From the NCBI GenBank assembly GCA_037975125.1, contig JAJQOW010000014.1:5430785-5494784 (forward strand): 64,000 nucleotides of DNA, given 5' to 3'. The notes beneath the pieces are model-generated. The model saw nothing but the letters and a program-made list of their open reading frames with translations. It made no database searches and was not told the DNA's origin. Below, one piece after another: positions 13,201 to 21,109 of the stretch (the first letter of the stretch is position 1; each line of letters opens with the position of its first letter). This stretch comes from Latrodectus hesperus. Its lineage: Eukaryota; Arthropoda; Arachnida; Araneae; Theridiidae. The position numbers were made by a program, and so were the translations under genes.

Positions 13201-16200
13201 GTAGTCTTCGTATGGTGGCCATGGATTCCGTTCGTGACTGCTGCGACATGTATTTGATGTACAGCAGATGTAATGGAAATGCCTTACCAATTGCTACGGA
13301 GTATGCCCGTCGATATCTGCTGCTTACACTGCTGTTGATATGTTCAATAAAGTGTATTTTCTTGCATCGGCAGTGACGTCATACTTTGTTATTTCGCATT
13401 TTTTTCGTAAACTATGGATTGTACAGGTATGATTCTTTAGGCAGTTTTTATGTACTCCCAGCGAGGAATCTAGCTGTGCAGATTATGCGGTCGTTTTGGG
13501 ACACCCTGTGTATTCAATACTTGTGCCCAAAAATATCACATTCATTTTTAACCATGAAATGAAAAATTATTTATTTTATTTTCTAACCAACCATTTTTTA
13601 CATTTTATGTATGAAAATTAAAATTAAAGTAAATAATAGTAAATGATATGAAGGAGACTTTTTCTTTCTGAATTTCAAGCCATATAACTTCAGTAACTTA
13701 TCTTTCCACACCTTGTTTCTAAAGTTGATTGTATATTTTCAGGTACATGTCCATCATGCATCCTTTATCAGTTAAGAAACGCACTTTGCAATCTGCTGGT
13801 ATAGCTATGGCTAGTGCGTGGGGTATTGCCATATTGTTTTCAGCATTACCATTGCTTAATATTGAATACTACGGAGATGAATTTTACGGCAACAATGGTG
13901 TTTGCTTACCTCTTCATATACATGATCCATTTGGACAAGTGAGTACTAGCATGTGCAAAGTTTGTTCTCATTTTGTATTGATATTTCAGGTAAAAATAAA
14001 CGGATAATTCATTTCACTAATACAAATTCCTACATCTGATTTCGCTTGCTATAATGAAGACATTATATTCATTCTTTAAATGAACTTTACTCAGTTTCAT
14101 GCCAATATAGAATTTTTAAGATTTTAGAAACAAATGAAATATTACTTTACTAAATTTTGAATTTCTATTTGGAAAAACATAGAGACGTTATGCTTCACTA
14201 AAGTTTATTCCCTATTATACTGAATTTGATATATATTTATATAGCAGAACAAATTATCCATTAACGTTTTGTTGTTATTAAAGCATTTTTTATAGTATAT
14301 AATAATTTATTTCATTAGTACTACTTCTTCAACACGTTTACCAAGAGAAGTTTCTTCCGAAATTTTTTTTCATCAACTCGATTATTTTTAAAATAAGTAA
14401 TCGGTACTTTCTTCACATTTGTGCGATTATTCGCTGGAGCTTTTACTTTAGTACACTATAAGATTGAAAATAGTTACCCTCAAAAGTTCGTTATATGAAA
14501 CATTTTACATGATTATTTTGAAAATTAAAATGCCTTTACTTTGCATTCTTTATTAGACGGAAAAATAATTTAGAAGTTCTTTGCTCTCCCCTGCACTAAA
14601 ATGAAGTCAGCTTTGACACCAAAGCTTTTGTCCTTCTGAAATCAACTTTCCATAGATTTTGTATGACATTTCATTGTCCATCACGTAATATCCCTTTCGA
14701 GAGGATGTTTCAGATATAGTGGAACTACATTTTAATGTATCTAAGGTACAACTTCTTTTTAATTACAAATTTGTGTAAGGTAAAATGATTTATCTAACAT
14801 TAAAATATATCATAGCGTTCTTTCCGAAAATTGACAAATTTAATCAGTAATTTTATCCTGGGATCATGGTTTCTTCCTTTTTTAACATATCTGTTATATT
14901 ATGACATAAATATATTTTAAACTATACTCATGTCCATAAATTAAGGATAATTCAGAATCAAACAGAAATTTAACTTTAAAATAAAAATTTCACATGTAGA
15001 ATTATCACACACATCTTGCAGAATAATATGCAAATTACAAGAAACCACCAGATGGTACCGATAGTACGTCACACTGACGAGAGTGTAAGAGGGGGTATAT
15101 AAGGAATGGTTGCAAAGAAGTAAAACTGTTCACAAGCGCTTTAAAAGCCTTTCAGTGCCATAACCGCAAAGTTATGGTACATAGGAAGCATTTGGATGAT
15201 GTTTTACGTGGTAGAATAATCAGCCGTCTGGAATGTAGACGTACCCAGCAGGAAGTATCCGAGGAACTTTGAATCTCCCAGAGTGACATCTCCAGGATGC
15301 CTTCAATTGGAGGATATCATCTGTATAGACTGACCAGCATACTCACCGGACTTAAATCCAATAGAGCATGTGTGGAACATGCTTGGCCGACGAATTGCAA
15401 CCCGTCAACTCCCTCCCACATGTCTACCGGAACTTCGGAGAGCATTACTTGGTAAGTGGTGTAACATTCCCCGAGATCAGATCTATATTTTGATACTCAG
15501 CATGCCTAGGCATTGAACGGCTGGTATTGCATCATCTGGGGGCATACAATGTATTAACCATCATACTAACCATGTTATATTGTTTTTAGTAAAGAGGTTC
15601 TTTTTTGAAATTTGCTCCAGGGAGTAAAAACCACAATTATTATCTATGATGTCAAACATATAGCATCTTTTCTTCGCTTCACCTTTTGTTTAATAAATAG
15701 ACTTTACAAATAAGTCACATTTATTTTGCTTCCGTCTCTTTCATTGCCTGAACTTGCATTGTCCTTAAAATATAAACACGAGTGTAAATCATAGAATCGT
15801 CATATCATAGACCAAAAAAGTCGTCTCATGACATTTCTGGAGCACAAGGAGCTTTTTTAATCAAATAAATATTCTGTATTTCATTCCCTTTTCAAAGCAA
15901 ACAATTTAATTTGTCGAATTAAATCAACGAAACAAATAAACTATTAAAATTGATTAAATGATTGATTTATAAAATGATAATTTGTTTATATGATTTATTA
16001 AATGCGACATCGAAACAAATGATTTACTTAATATATTTATTTTGAATAATTTTTGAGTAAAGTTCTTTTTTCCTTTTTAGGCTTGGGAATATTCGACGTT
16101 CATATTTTGCGGTCTGAATTTTGCAGCTTTCCTCTTTATTCTCTTCGCCTACATTTCCATGTTTTTCACCATTTCCCATTCTAAGATAGGGTTACGTTGC

Positions 16201-16458
16201 ACTCAGCAGCAGCAGGATCAGAATATTGCTAAGAGGTTCTTCTTCATAGTTGCCACCGATTTTTTGTGCTGGGTACCCATTGTTTTCATTAAAGTCATAG
16301 CAATGGGAGGTAAATATATTTTATATATATTAGAATAATTTATTATTATTTATAATATATTGTTATTCTGTGTTACAGCTTGCTACTAAACGTCAACTTT
16401 AGGAAAAATTAGAAGTGTATTAAATTATATTATCTTAATAAAATACAATTTAAAAAAG

Positions 16459-16555
<97 letters not shown>

Positions 16556-18437
16556 CAGAGTATATAAATTGCCCCATTGTATATATATTCGTAAATTTTC
16601 TCATTGTCAGTGTAAATTTATCAATGCTTATCTAAAATTAGTAGTAATCCTTAAATTAATGATTAGCTTATATAAATATTTTTACTGTTCACATTTACAA
16701 ATAGAGTAGTCAGTAACTTAAATTGTTTTGTTGTATCATTTGAAAAATATCGATAAAAAATTCATACGAAGGAATAAGTATTATTTATAATATTTTAGTT
16801 ATTATCTATCTTAATTACTTTGACTACGTACCCATTTTACTACTACTTGATTACACATTATAAAGAAATAATAGTTAAATTTAAACGAAGTAAATAAAAT
16901 TTTTAATCACAAATTGAGTTTAAAATCATGTTTTTAAACTTTATTCAAAAGCTAATGTTGAAAACAACAAAGTATTTTAGTTTGTAATTCTAAAACTGAA
17001 TCTATCTTTTTTAGGAGTTCCTATTCAAGAAGATCTGTATGCATGGGTTGCTGTTTTCTTACTACCCGTGAATTCTGCCATCAATCCAATTTTGTACACT
17101 CTGACAACTAAACTCTTCAAGCAGCACTTGGCGAAAATGGTGTACAATTTCAAAGTTTCTACAGCGGGCGCGGGAGATAGTGTTACCCCGTCATGTGCTA
17201 GGAACCACAGTTTGAGGAGCCAAAAAGGATCTTTCTCATTTGTAAGGCATCTGTTCATTTCCATCCTTAACAATTAATAATAAGTCAATAGTTCATTACC
17301 ACCCATTAACTTAAATTTAATACAAATTTTAAGTCTAAAATCTTATAAACAGCTTCTACCATCGAAAACTTTTAATATTAATGAAATTAACATTTAGTTC
17401 AATTAACTACACTCATGTCCATAAATTATGGATGGTACTGAATCACATAGAAATTAAAGTTTAAAATAAAAATTTCCCATTTAAAATTATCACACACATC
17501 TTGCAGAATAATATGCAAATACAAGAAACCACCAGATGGCGCCGATAGTACGTCACAATGACGAGAGTGTAAGAGAGGGGTATATAAGGAATGGTTAAAA
17601 AGAAGTCAAATTGTTCACAAGCGCTTTAAAAGCCATTCAGTGCAATAACCGCATAGTTATGGCACAAAAGAAGCATTTGGATGATGTTTTACGTGGTAGA
17701 ATTATCAGCCGTCTGGAATGTGGACGTACCCAGCTGGAAGTATTCGAGGAACTTGGTGTCTCCCGGAGTTTAATCACCAGGCTTTGGCAACGGTTCCAAA
17801 ATGATGGTAATGTAAGTAGTCGTTACAGCACAGGTCGCCCTCGAGTTACAACGCCGAATGAGGACTGGTATTTGGCAGTTACTGCCAAAAGAAACAGACG
17901 GAGCATAGCATCAGACCTGTCTCGTTAGCTCTCTTCAGATCAGATCCATAATTTGATACTGTGCATGCCTAGGCGTTGTAAGGCCTGTATTGCATTGTCT
18001 GGGGGGCATACTATGTATTAACCATCATATCAACCATGTTCTATTTGTTTTTATTAATAGATTCTTTTTTGAAATTTGCTCCAGGGTAGAAAAATCGCAA
18101 TTTTTATTAATGATATCAAATATATAGCATTTTTTGCTCTTTACCTTTTGTTGAATAAATACAAATAAGTCACATTTGTTTTGCTTCTGTCTCTTTCATT
18201 TCCTGAACTTACATTATCCTTAATTTATGGACCCGAGTGTATTTAAGAATTTTTTTATATCTCTTTAATAATCTTATGTTCCTTTTTCAGGCTGATCAGA
18301 ACAACATTGCACTTGTCATGAATAGAGGTTGTTTTCAGTGTCGCCATCCCAACATACACAGGCAGAAAAGTGTTTCGGATGCCAGCTGCCGTCGACACTC
18401 AAGCAAGCGTAGAACGTCCACTACGAATGTCGTCTGA
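117..18437 (+). CDS. Gene A: relaxin-receptor-type LGR (LRR GPCR), 3' portion, 11 exons visible
   Basis: Exons 117-188, 1285-1356, 3033-3104, 3208-3279, 4385-4456, 9565-9636, 11974-12387, 13743-13938, 16081-16309, 17015-17241 and 18291-18437 join in one open frame of 547 residues plus TGA. The order is six LRRs, the cysteine-containing hinge (FDDFHLCS..HVRVCEPRGDGISS), 7TM and a basic cytoplasmic tail. Type C LGR hallmarks are the hinge leading into TM1, FRGEY after TM2, DRY after TM3, YGDEFYGNNGVC in extracellular loop 2, RFFFIV..DFLCW in TM6 and PVNSAINPILYTLTTKLFK in TM7. In the family these plasma-membrane receptors bind relaxin/insulin-like peptides through the LRR ectodomain and signal through G proteins. 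The NGVCLPLHIH loop recalls insect Lgr3, but Lgr3 and Lgr4 types cannot be separated here. Signal peptide, LDLa module and further LRRs must lie left of base 1. Gene B is its convergent paralog. Confidence 0.93.
189..1284 (+). other. Gene A intron, nothing recognised
   Basis: AT-rich intron with homopolymer runs. No coding similarity, inverted repeat or element end was seen. Confidence 0.6.
1285..1356 (+). CDS. Gene A LRR exon 2
   Basis: A 72-nt exon between tttttag and gtaagt, encoding FLDHNQLGSITKFVF..LVNLEML. The spacing is that of a 24-residue LRR with an intact LxxNxL core. Its counterpart in gene B is 48136-48207. Confidence 0.87.
1357..3032 (+). other. Gene A intron with poly-T tract
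   Basis: AT-rich intron. The only structured sequence I see is an uninterrupted run of T's at about 2232-2258. No coding or transposon signal was recognised. Confidence 0.6.
3033..3104 (+). CDS. Gene A LRR exon 3
   Basis: A 72-nt exon between atttttcag and gtaagt, encoding YLSWNQITSVHLDNW..NLKSL. Trp replaces the usual Phe of the LRR spine (xxxxF becomes DNW). The gene B equivalent (47879-47950) keeps Phe. Confidence 0.86.
3208..3279 (+). CDS. Gene A LRR exon 4
   Basis: A 72-nt exon separated from the previous LRR by an intron of only 103 bp. It encodes ALSENKISALYSDSFGNMS.., with acceptor cttttcag and donor gtaagt. The SFGNMS segment is shared exactly with gene B exon 47406-47477. This is the best conserved LRR of the pair (14 of 24 by hand). 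Confidence 0.88.
3727..4004 (-). repeat. tRNA-derived SINE, copy 1
   Basis: Read on the minus strand, the head (about 4004 down to 3930) has a pol III A box (TGGCTGAGTAGTTAGCG) and a B box (GGGTTCGAAT). A body follows that is nearly colinear with the copy at 29750-30036, including the stretch complementary to plus-strand cccgtttatagggtgggcca. It lies antisense in the gene A intron before LRR exon 5. Short open frames here are SINE sequence, not genes. Confidence 0.85.
4144..4213. repeat. (TA)n microsatellite
   Basis: About 70 bp of almost pure TA dinucleotide in a gene A intron. Reading frames through it (Tyr-Ile repeats) are artefacts. Confidence 0.97.
4385..4456 (+). CDS. Gene A LRR exon 5
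   Basis: A 72-nt exon between gttttccag and gtaagt, encoding DVQGNRIKHIDPEAFSGL..LESL. It matches gene B exon 46554-46625 (DIHGN..IDKKAFSML..LESL), and the intron phase is the same. Confidence 0.88.
5243..6290. repeat. 181-bp tandem satellite, about six units
   Basis: The landmark ag(c/t)tcgtaaaatgcaaaaat recurs at 5341, 5522, 5703, 5884, 6065 and 6246, a constant 181-bp period. Inner units are nearly identical, each containing ttgttgttgtttcaccagca. The first unit (from about 5243) is diverged, and the last is cut off where ttgttgttgttcaagcatgc breaks the register. The array lies in the gene A intron between LRR exons 5 and 6. An 81-codon minus frame inside it (6038-6283) is a by-product of the repeat. 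Confidence 0.95.
6291..6652 (+). other. Intron spacer, nothing recognised
   Basis: AT-rich gene A intron sequence between the satellite array and the mariner-like element. No feature was identified. Confidence 0.55.
6653..7444 (-). mobile_element. Mariner-like element with long inverted repeats, internally deleted
   Basis: The two ends are inverted copies for about 150 bp. The left end reads ..acagtgtatggagtgccctg.., and the right end reverse-complemented reads ..acagtgtttggagcgtcctg.. . Both carry ctaatagccgaaatggc further in. The element is flanked by TA (6651-6652 and 7445-7446), as expected of Tc1/mariner. Minus-strand codons near 6900-7040 read TVRNIPRDMLRTAVENVVRR then GAHIE, which resembles the C-terminal end of an IS630/mariner-type transposase. 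The catalytic core is missing. The right end contains an A-run of about 25. Confidence 0.75.
7580..8860 (-). mobile_element. Pogo/Tigger-like DNA transposon remnant
   Basis: Minus-strand fragments lie in the correct order for a pogo-type transposase. At about 8848-8780, KKFLSVEIGKKLLKEVDKK resembles the N-terminal helix-turn-helix. At about 8530, LNNGWLKKF resembles the SxGWLxxF block of the CENP-B DNA-binding domain. At about 7880-7640, IDQGEINIFNRKYRMVL and EAIYLSLNAWNDIDRKTI resemble the PLDQGVI..F..Y and AW..V...TI blocks after the DDE core. Stops and frameshifts separate them, and I see no intact ORF. An imperfect tandem duplication of about 115 bp (8088-8180 against 8203-8300, both with tttcctatgaaaa) sits inside. 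Terminal repeats were not found. Confidence 0.66.
8861..9564 (+). other. Intron remainder
   Basis: About 8900-9130 has raised GC and may be the outer part of the pogo-like element. From 9130 to the acceptor the sequence is AT-rich with no recognisable feature. Confidence 0.45.
9565..9636 (+). CDS. Gene A LRR exon 6 (last LRR before the hinge)
   Basis: A 72-nt exon between ctttatag and gtaaga, encoding DLKRNELKKITKNVFEPL..LDYI. It splices in phase into the hinge exon at 11974 (..DYI|YFDDFHLCS). It is the least conserved LRR relative to gene B (about 9 of 24 identical with 44671-44742). Confidence 0.87.
9637..11973 (+). other. Gene A intron with unrecognised GC-elevated block
   Basis: Mostly AT-rich with nothing identifiable. 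The last part (about 11610-11950) has higher GC and an uninterrupted minus-strand frame of 110 codons (11617-11949) that I do not recognise. A plus frame runs from 11735 through this block into the 7TM exon, but the splice acceptor gtttcag at 11973 and the match to gene B place the exon start at 11974. Confidence 0.5.
11974..12387 (+). CDS. Gene A 7TM exon 1: hinge, TM1-TM3
   Basis: This 414-nt exon encodes the extracellular hinge with two Cys (HLCS.., RVCEPRGDGISS), TM1 (VSVWLVAFVAGLGNVAVLVG), TM2 (NLSLADLLMSVYLFII), the FRGEY loop and TM3 with WQC (the conserved TM3-loop 2 disulfide cysteine), ending at ITIDR of the DRY motif. LSLADLLM carries the conserved TM2 Asp. The donor CG|gtaagt splits the Arg codon. 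The gene B exon is exactly the same length, with about 13 substitutions in 138 residues by hand. Confidence 0.95.
12831..12915 (+). repeat. Direct repeat, left copy, flanking the 12945-13510 element
   Basis: ttcaatatatgtgccta.. with ccatgaaatgaaattttat recurs at about 13511-13585 as ttcaatacttgtgccca.. with ccatgaaatgaaaaattat. The element at 12945-13510 lies between the two copies. Confidence 0.8.
12945..13510 (+). mobile_element. Foldback DNA element with DUF4817-type HTH remnant
   Basis: Inverted termini share cgaaaacgaccgcataaact (left) and its counterpart at the right end, then gcacagctagattcctcg and gggagtacataaa, for about 90-100 bp. TA dinucleotides flank both ends (12943-12944 and 13511-13512). 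Inside, about 13217-13310 (+) reads MDSVRDCCDMYLMYSRC then ATEYARRY. This resembles the N-terminal helix-turn-helix called DUF4817 in arthropod transposase-like proteins. The rest of the transposase is deleted. It sits in the gene A intron after the TM1-TM3 exon. Confidence 0.76.
13511..13590 (+). repeat. Direct repeat, right copy
   Basis: Partner of the copy at 12831-12915, beginning directly at the right end of the foldback element. The shared core is aaaaatatcaca..tttttaaccatgaaatgaaa. Confidence 0.8.
13743..13938 (+). CDS. Gene A 7TM exon 2: intracellular loop 2, TM4, extracellular loop 2
   Basis: This 196-nt exon completes DRY (|G TAC ATG) and encodes YMSIMHPLSVKKRT, TM4 (IAMASAWGIAILFSALPLL) and the loop 2 signature YGDEFYGNNGVCLPLHIHD. 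That signature contains the Cys expected to pair with the TM3 Cys. It ends at FGQ|gtgagt in phase 0. Gene B has the same exon size at 41536-41731, with about 75% identity. Confidence 0.95.
14925..15784 (+). mobile_element. Tc1-like element, copy 1 (internally deleted, keeps DDE C-terminus)
   Basis: Imperfect terminal inverted repeats (left tactcatgtccataaattaa, right ..taaacacgagtg) are flanked by TA at 14923-14924 and 15785-15786. It keeps the transposase start (about 15176-15270, HLDDVLRGRIISRLE) and, after a deletion, the C-terminal part with AYSPDLNPIEHVWNMLG. That block is the Tc1 motif holding the third catalytic acidic residue. A TGA replaces the Trp codon just before it, so the copy is dead. 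It lies in the gene A intron after the loop 2 exon and is related to the element at 17410. Confidence 0.88.
15045..15059 (+). promoter_or_regulatory. Degenerate CTCF-like motif inside Tc1 copy 1
   Basis: ccaccagatggtacc stands at the position equivalent to the consensus match in the second Tc1 copy. A C-to-T change in the GGCGC core makes it a poor match. Motif reading only. Confidence 0.25.
15785..16080 (+). other. Gene A intron remainder
   Basis: AT-rich sequence up to the polypyrimidine tract and acceptor ttcctttttag. Nothing else was recognised. Confidence 0.6.
16081..16309 (+). CDS. Gene A 7TM exon 3: TM5, intracellular loop 3, TM6
   Basis: This 229-nt exon encodes AWEYSTFIFCGLNFAAFLFI.. 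(TM5), the short loop 3 with SKIGLRCTQQQQDQNIAKR, and TM6 (FFFIVATDFLCWVPIVFIKV), where DxLCWxPI is the type C LGR version of the TM6 switch. It ends ATG GGA G|gtaaat in phase 1. The gene B exon 39493-39721 has identical length. Confidence 0.95.
16462..16553. repeat. (TA)n microsatellite
   Basis: About 90 bp of TA dinucleotide in the gene A intron between the TM6 and TM7 exons. The rest of this 0.7-kb intron is plain AT-rich DNA. Confidence 0.97.
17015..17241 (+). CDS. Gene A 7TM exon 4: TM7, helix 8, proximal tail
   Basis: This 227-nt exon encodes GVPIQEDLYAWVAVFLLPVN, TM7 with NPILY (the NPxxY variant of LGRs) and TLTTKLFKQHLAKMV (helix 8), then a tail rich in Ser and basic residues ending KGSFSF|gtaagg in phase 0. 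Reading through the donor would add only VRHLFISILNN before a stop. That is a possible short isoform. Confidence 0.94.
17410..18239 (+). mobile_element. Tc1-like element, copy 2 (keeps the DNA-binding N-terminus)
   Basis: Terminal inverted repeats cactcatgtccataaatta at the left and taatttatggacccgagtg at the right are flanked by TA (17408-17409 and 18240-18241). An open frame to 17928 covers the paired-type HTH region of a Tc1 transposase: HLDDVLRGRIISRLECGRTQ, then GVSRSLITRLWQRF and the GRPR hook. It then runs into a deletion that removes the DDE domain. It lies in the gene A intron before the last exon. Copy 1 (14925) is the reciprocal derivative. Confidence 0.9.
17529..17543 (+). promoter_or_regulatory. 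Consensus-like CTCF motif in Tc1 copy 2
   Basis: CCACCAGATGGCGCC fits the published CTCF core (CCAnnAG(A/G)(T/G)GGC(G/A)C) along its length. It lies about 120 bp inside the left end of the Tc1-like element. Whether this genome's CTCF binds it is unknown. Confidence 0.4.
18291..18437 (+). CDS. Gene A terminal exon: cytoplasmic tail
   Basis: A 147-nt exon after a strong acceptor (cctttttcag). It encodes 48 residues beginning ADQNNIALVMNRGCFQCRHP and ending SSKRRTSTTNVV before TGA. It is rich in Arg, Lys, Ser and Thr, as expected of a receptor tail open to phosphorylation. Phase 0 entry matches exon 4. Confidence 0.88.
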   Translation, partial: ADQNNIALVMNRGCFQCRHPNIHRQKSVSDASCRRHSSKRRTSTTNVV

Positions 18438-18576
18438 GCATTTAAGTCGTGAATGATGTCATGAAAGCAGTCACGTGTGTATTTTGAAAAACAATTTGTT
18501 CTATGACAGCTACGCACGCACAAATTGTTCACTTTTTCTTTCACTTCATTATCTTTCATTGTGCAATTTATGGTTC

Positions 18577-18582
18577 AATAAA
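18577..18582 (+). terminator. Polyadenylation signal of gene A
   Basis: AATAAA lies 140 bp after the gene A stop, followed by a T/G-containing stretch (gtcagtgcaaattatggtgc). It is the first canonical hexamer after the stop. Confidence 0.6.
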
Positions 18583-18599
18583 TGTCAGTGCAAATTATG

Positions 18600-19167
18600 G
18601 TGCAAAAATGTCAGTCCAAATTTAGTGCTCCTTAAATAATTCACATTATAAAACTTAGGTGTATAAAATATTTCTCAAAAAATGTGATCACAAAAAGAGA
18701 CCAGTATAAAAAATTTGAAAATGTAATGCAATATGTAGAATCTGAAATTTTCGAGATTCTGATAATTTGCCCTTTTTTTTCTAGAAAATACTATTTAGTT
18801 TCTTATTTATTAATTTGTTAAAAATATTTTACATAAAGTATCTCTTATGTTAAATATTTTCATAAGATATTTTACCATATTAAAATTTTTGGTAAATTCT
18901 GATACTCTTTTCTAAAAAATCTTGAAAGTTTTTAAAAAAATCTCATTTTGATTAATAATTTACTTGAGCTGTTCTACATATTTTTGTAATATAATTCCGT
19001 ATAGTTAAAAATATTTAATATTGAAACATCTAAAATATAAAATTAATTACCTTAATATTTAATTTTAGAAATTTAGTTTCAGATATTTTTTTTAAATAAC
19101 GGATTTTCTTTAAACAAACTAAGGGTATTTCATTTAGTTCTTCTGTAAAACTTAATAACTCATTTAT

Positions 19168-19264
<97 letters not shown>

Positions 19265-20356
19265 TTGCATTATTAAAATCAGTGCTTCTTGTTAATGTAA
19301 ATTGTATTTTATAAGAAATAAAAACCTAATATTTGATTTGTAACCGTATATACTACCTTATTCATTATTTTGAAATCAACATTTCTCTTAGATTAAATAT
19401 GGGAAACTTAAATATGCAAAAATCTAATATTAATTCTGTAATATTTTATCAGGAATCAGATAAAACATTTTTAATAATAGTGAAGTTATGATTTATCCTT
19501 GAAACAAAATGCTTATGAAACATTTTACTATTGTCTTGTTCTTTAATACACTTAATTGATCTAGTCATTTACCAATTAAAATGAAAATTTGATATGATTT
19601 CTGTAAATAGATCATATGTATTATAATAATTTATTTTTAAATACATTATCTTAATTGATTCAAATAAAGATCAGCTTCTTAGGAAATTTAAATTATAAGT
19701 AGAAAGTTTTAAGATTAAAGGAAGTTTTGTGCTACACAAAATTACTTTATTATTGGTAACCAAAAACAACATTATCCTGGAATTAGTTAGATCTAATTGG
19801 TCATTAAATAAGTTAAATTATTCATTTATAAGTATATAAGATTTTTTATTTTAAATACAATGAAAATTTTTTATATTATCCCTATTGAATAAATATTATT
19901 TTCATGCAGGATAAAAATACTTAATTGTTTACATTTATTAATTTAACATGAATAATTTAATATAATGTATATATTTGTTGATGTTATTTTCCTATTATAT
20001 TACTATGCCAAAAATAATGAAAACTTTTCAAATATCATTTTAAGAAGCATTCTTTTATTCAAAGGATGTGATTTACATTTGTTTCCATACTTGTAGGCAT
20101 AGTATTTAGGACAAATCTAAATGTGTCTTCATATAGTGAGCGTAGCTGAAAAATTTAATTCATATTTGCTGTGAATATTCATTAATTGTAAAAAATCAGA
20201 CTAATAACATTTTATGTACATTACAATATGTCATTCAAAAATAAGTTTTATTTATTTGTTTGTGTGAATTTCTTAATCAAGAGATGCAATAATAAAAACC
20301 ACTTTTTTCTGAAATTTACATATTTGTTAGTAACATCTAAATTTAGTTTAAATATA
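18600..20356. other. Intergenic, AT-rich, (TA)n only
   Basis: No gene or transposon was recognised. The (TA)n microsatellite at about 19173-19262 is the only structured sequence. Confidence 0.6.
19173..19262. repeat. (TA)n microsatellite
   Basis: About 90 bp of TA dinucleotide downstream of gene A. Confidence 0.97.
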
Positions 20357-20917
20357 ATGCATTAATGCAAGGGGAATGAAATTTTTGCATTCCTTAATTG
20401 CATAACAATTGACTAATTTGTATCGGTATAGATATCCTACAACATGAATGTTAATATTGTCTCAACCAATATTCTAATAAATGTGCTTTAGTTCTATATA
20501 AAATGTTAAATTATTCGTAGAAATTACAATTTTAAGTTAACTTTTAAATTATTTCTAATAGATAGTAGTTTTTAGTTTTATTGAAATACATGAAATTTTT
20601 ATTGAATTATTTACAAAAAGTAATACAATTTATGATAAATATGCAATAACATTGAACAGAATTTATTAATAACAATGAATAATGCATTAATGCAAGGGCA
20701 ATGAAATTATTGCATTCCTTAATTGCATAACAATTGAATTATTTGTATCGGTATAGATATCCTACAACATGAATCTTAAAATTGTCTCAACCAATATTTT
20801 AATAAATATGCTTTAGTTCTATATAAAATGTTAAATTATTCGTAGAAATTTTAATTTTAAGTAAACTTTTAAATTATTTCTAAAAGTAATTTTTAGTTTT
20901 ATTGAAGTACATGAAAT
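20357..20917 (+). repeat. Local direct duplication, about 240 bp x2, 325-bp period
   Basis: 20357-20596 and 20682-20917 are near copies. Both start atgcattaatgcaaggg and both carry gtatcggtatagatatccta and ttctatataaaatgttaaat. They diverge slightly and are separated by 85 bp of unrelated AT-rich DNA. No coding potential. Confidence 0.9.
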
Positions 20918-21109
20918 ACAAACTATTATTAAAATAAAATTTCCTGATATAAACCTGTGGTTTTGAACACCTTTCCAGAAGAACACCTTTCCACTTCAAA
21001 TTTTAAAATAAAGGAAAAATTATAAAATTTTTTGTCATAATTATATAAGTGTTTTTCCAAAAATTTATCATATGTAAATATTAACTATGAGATAAAAAAA
21101 TAAAATTTA

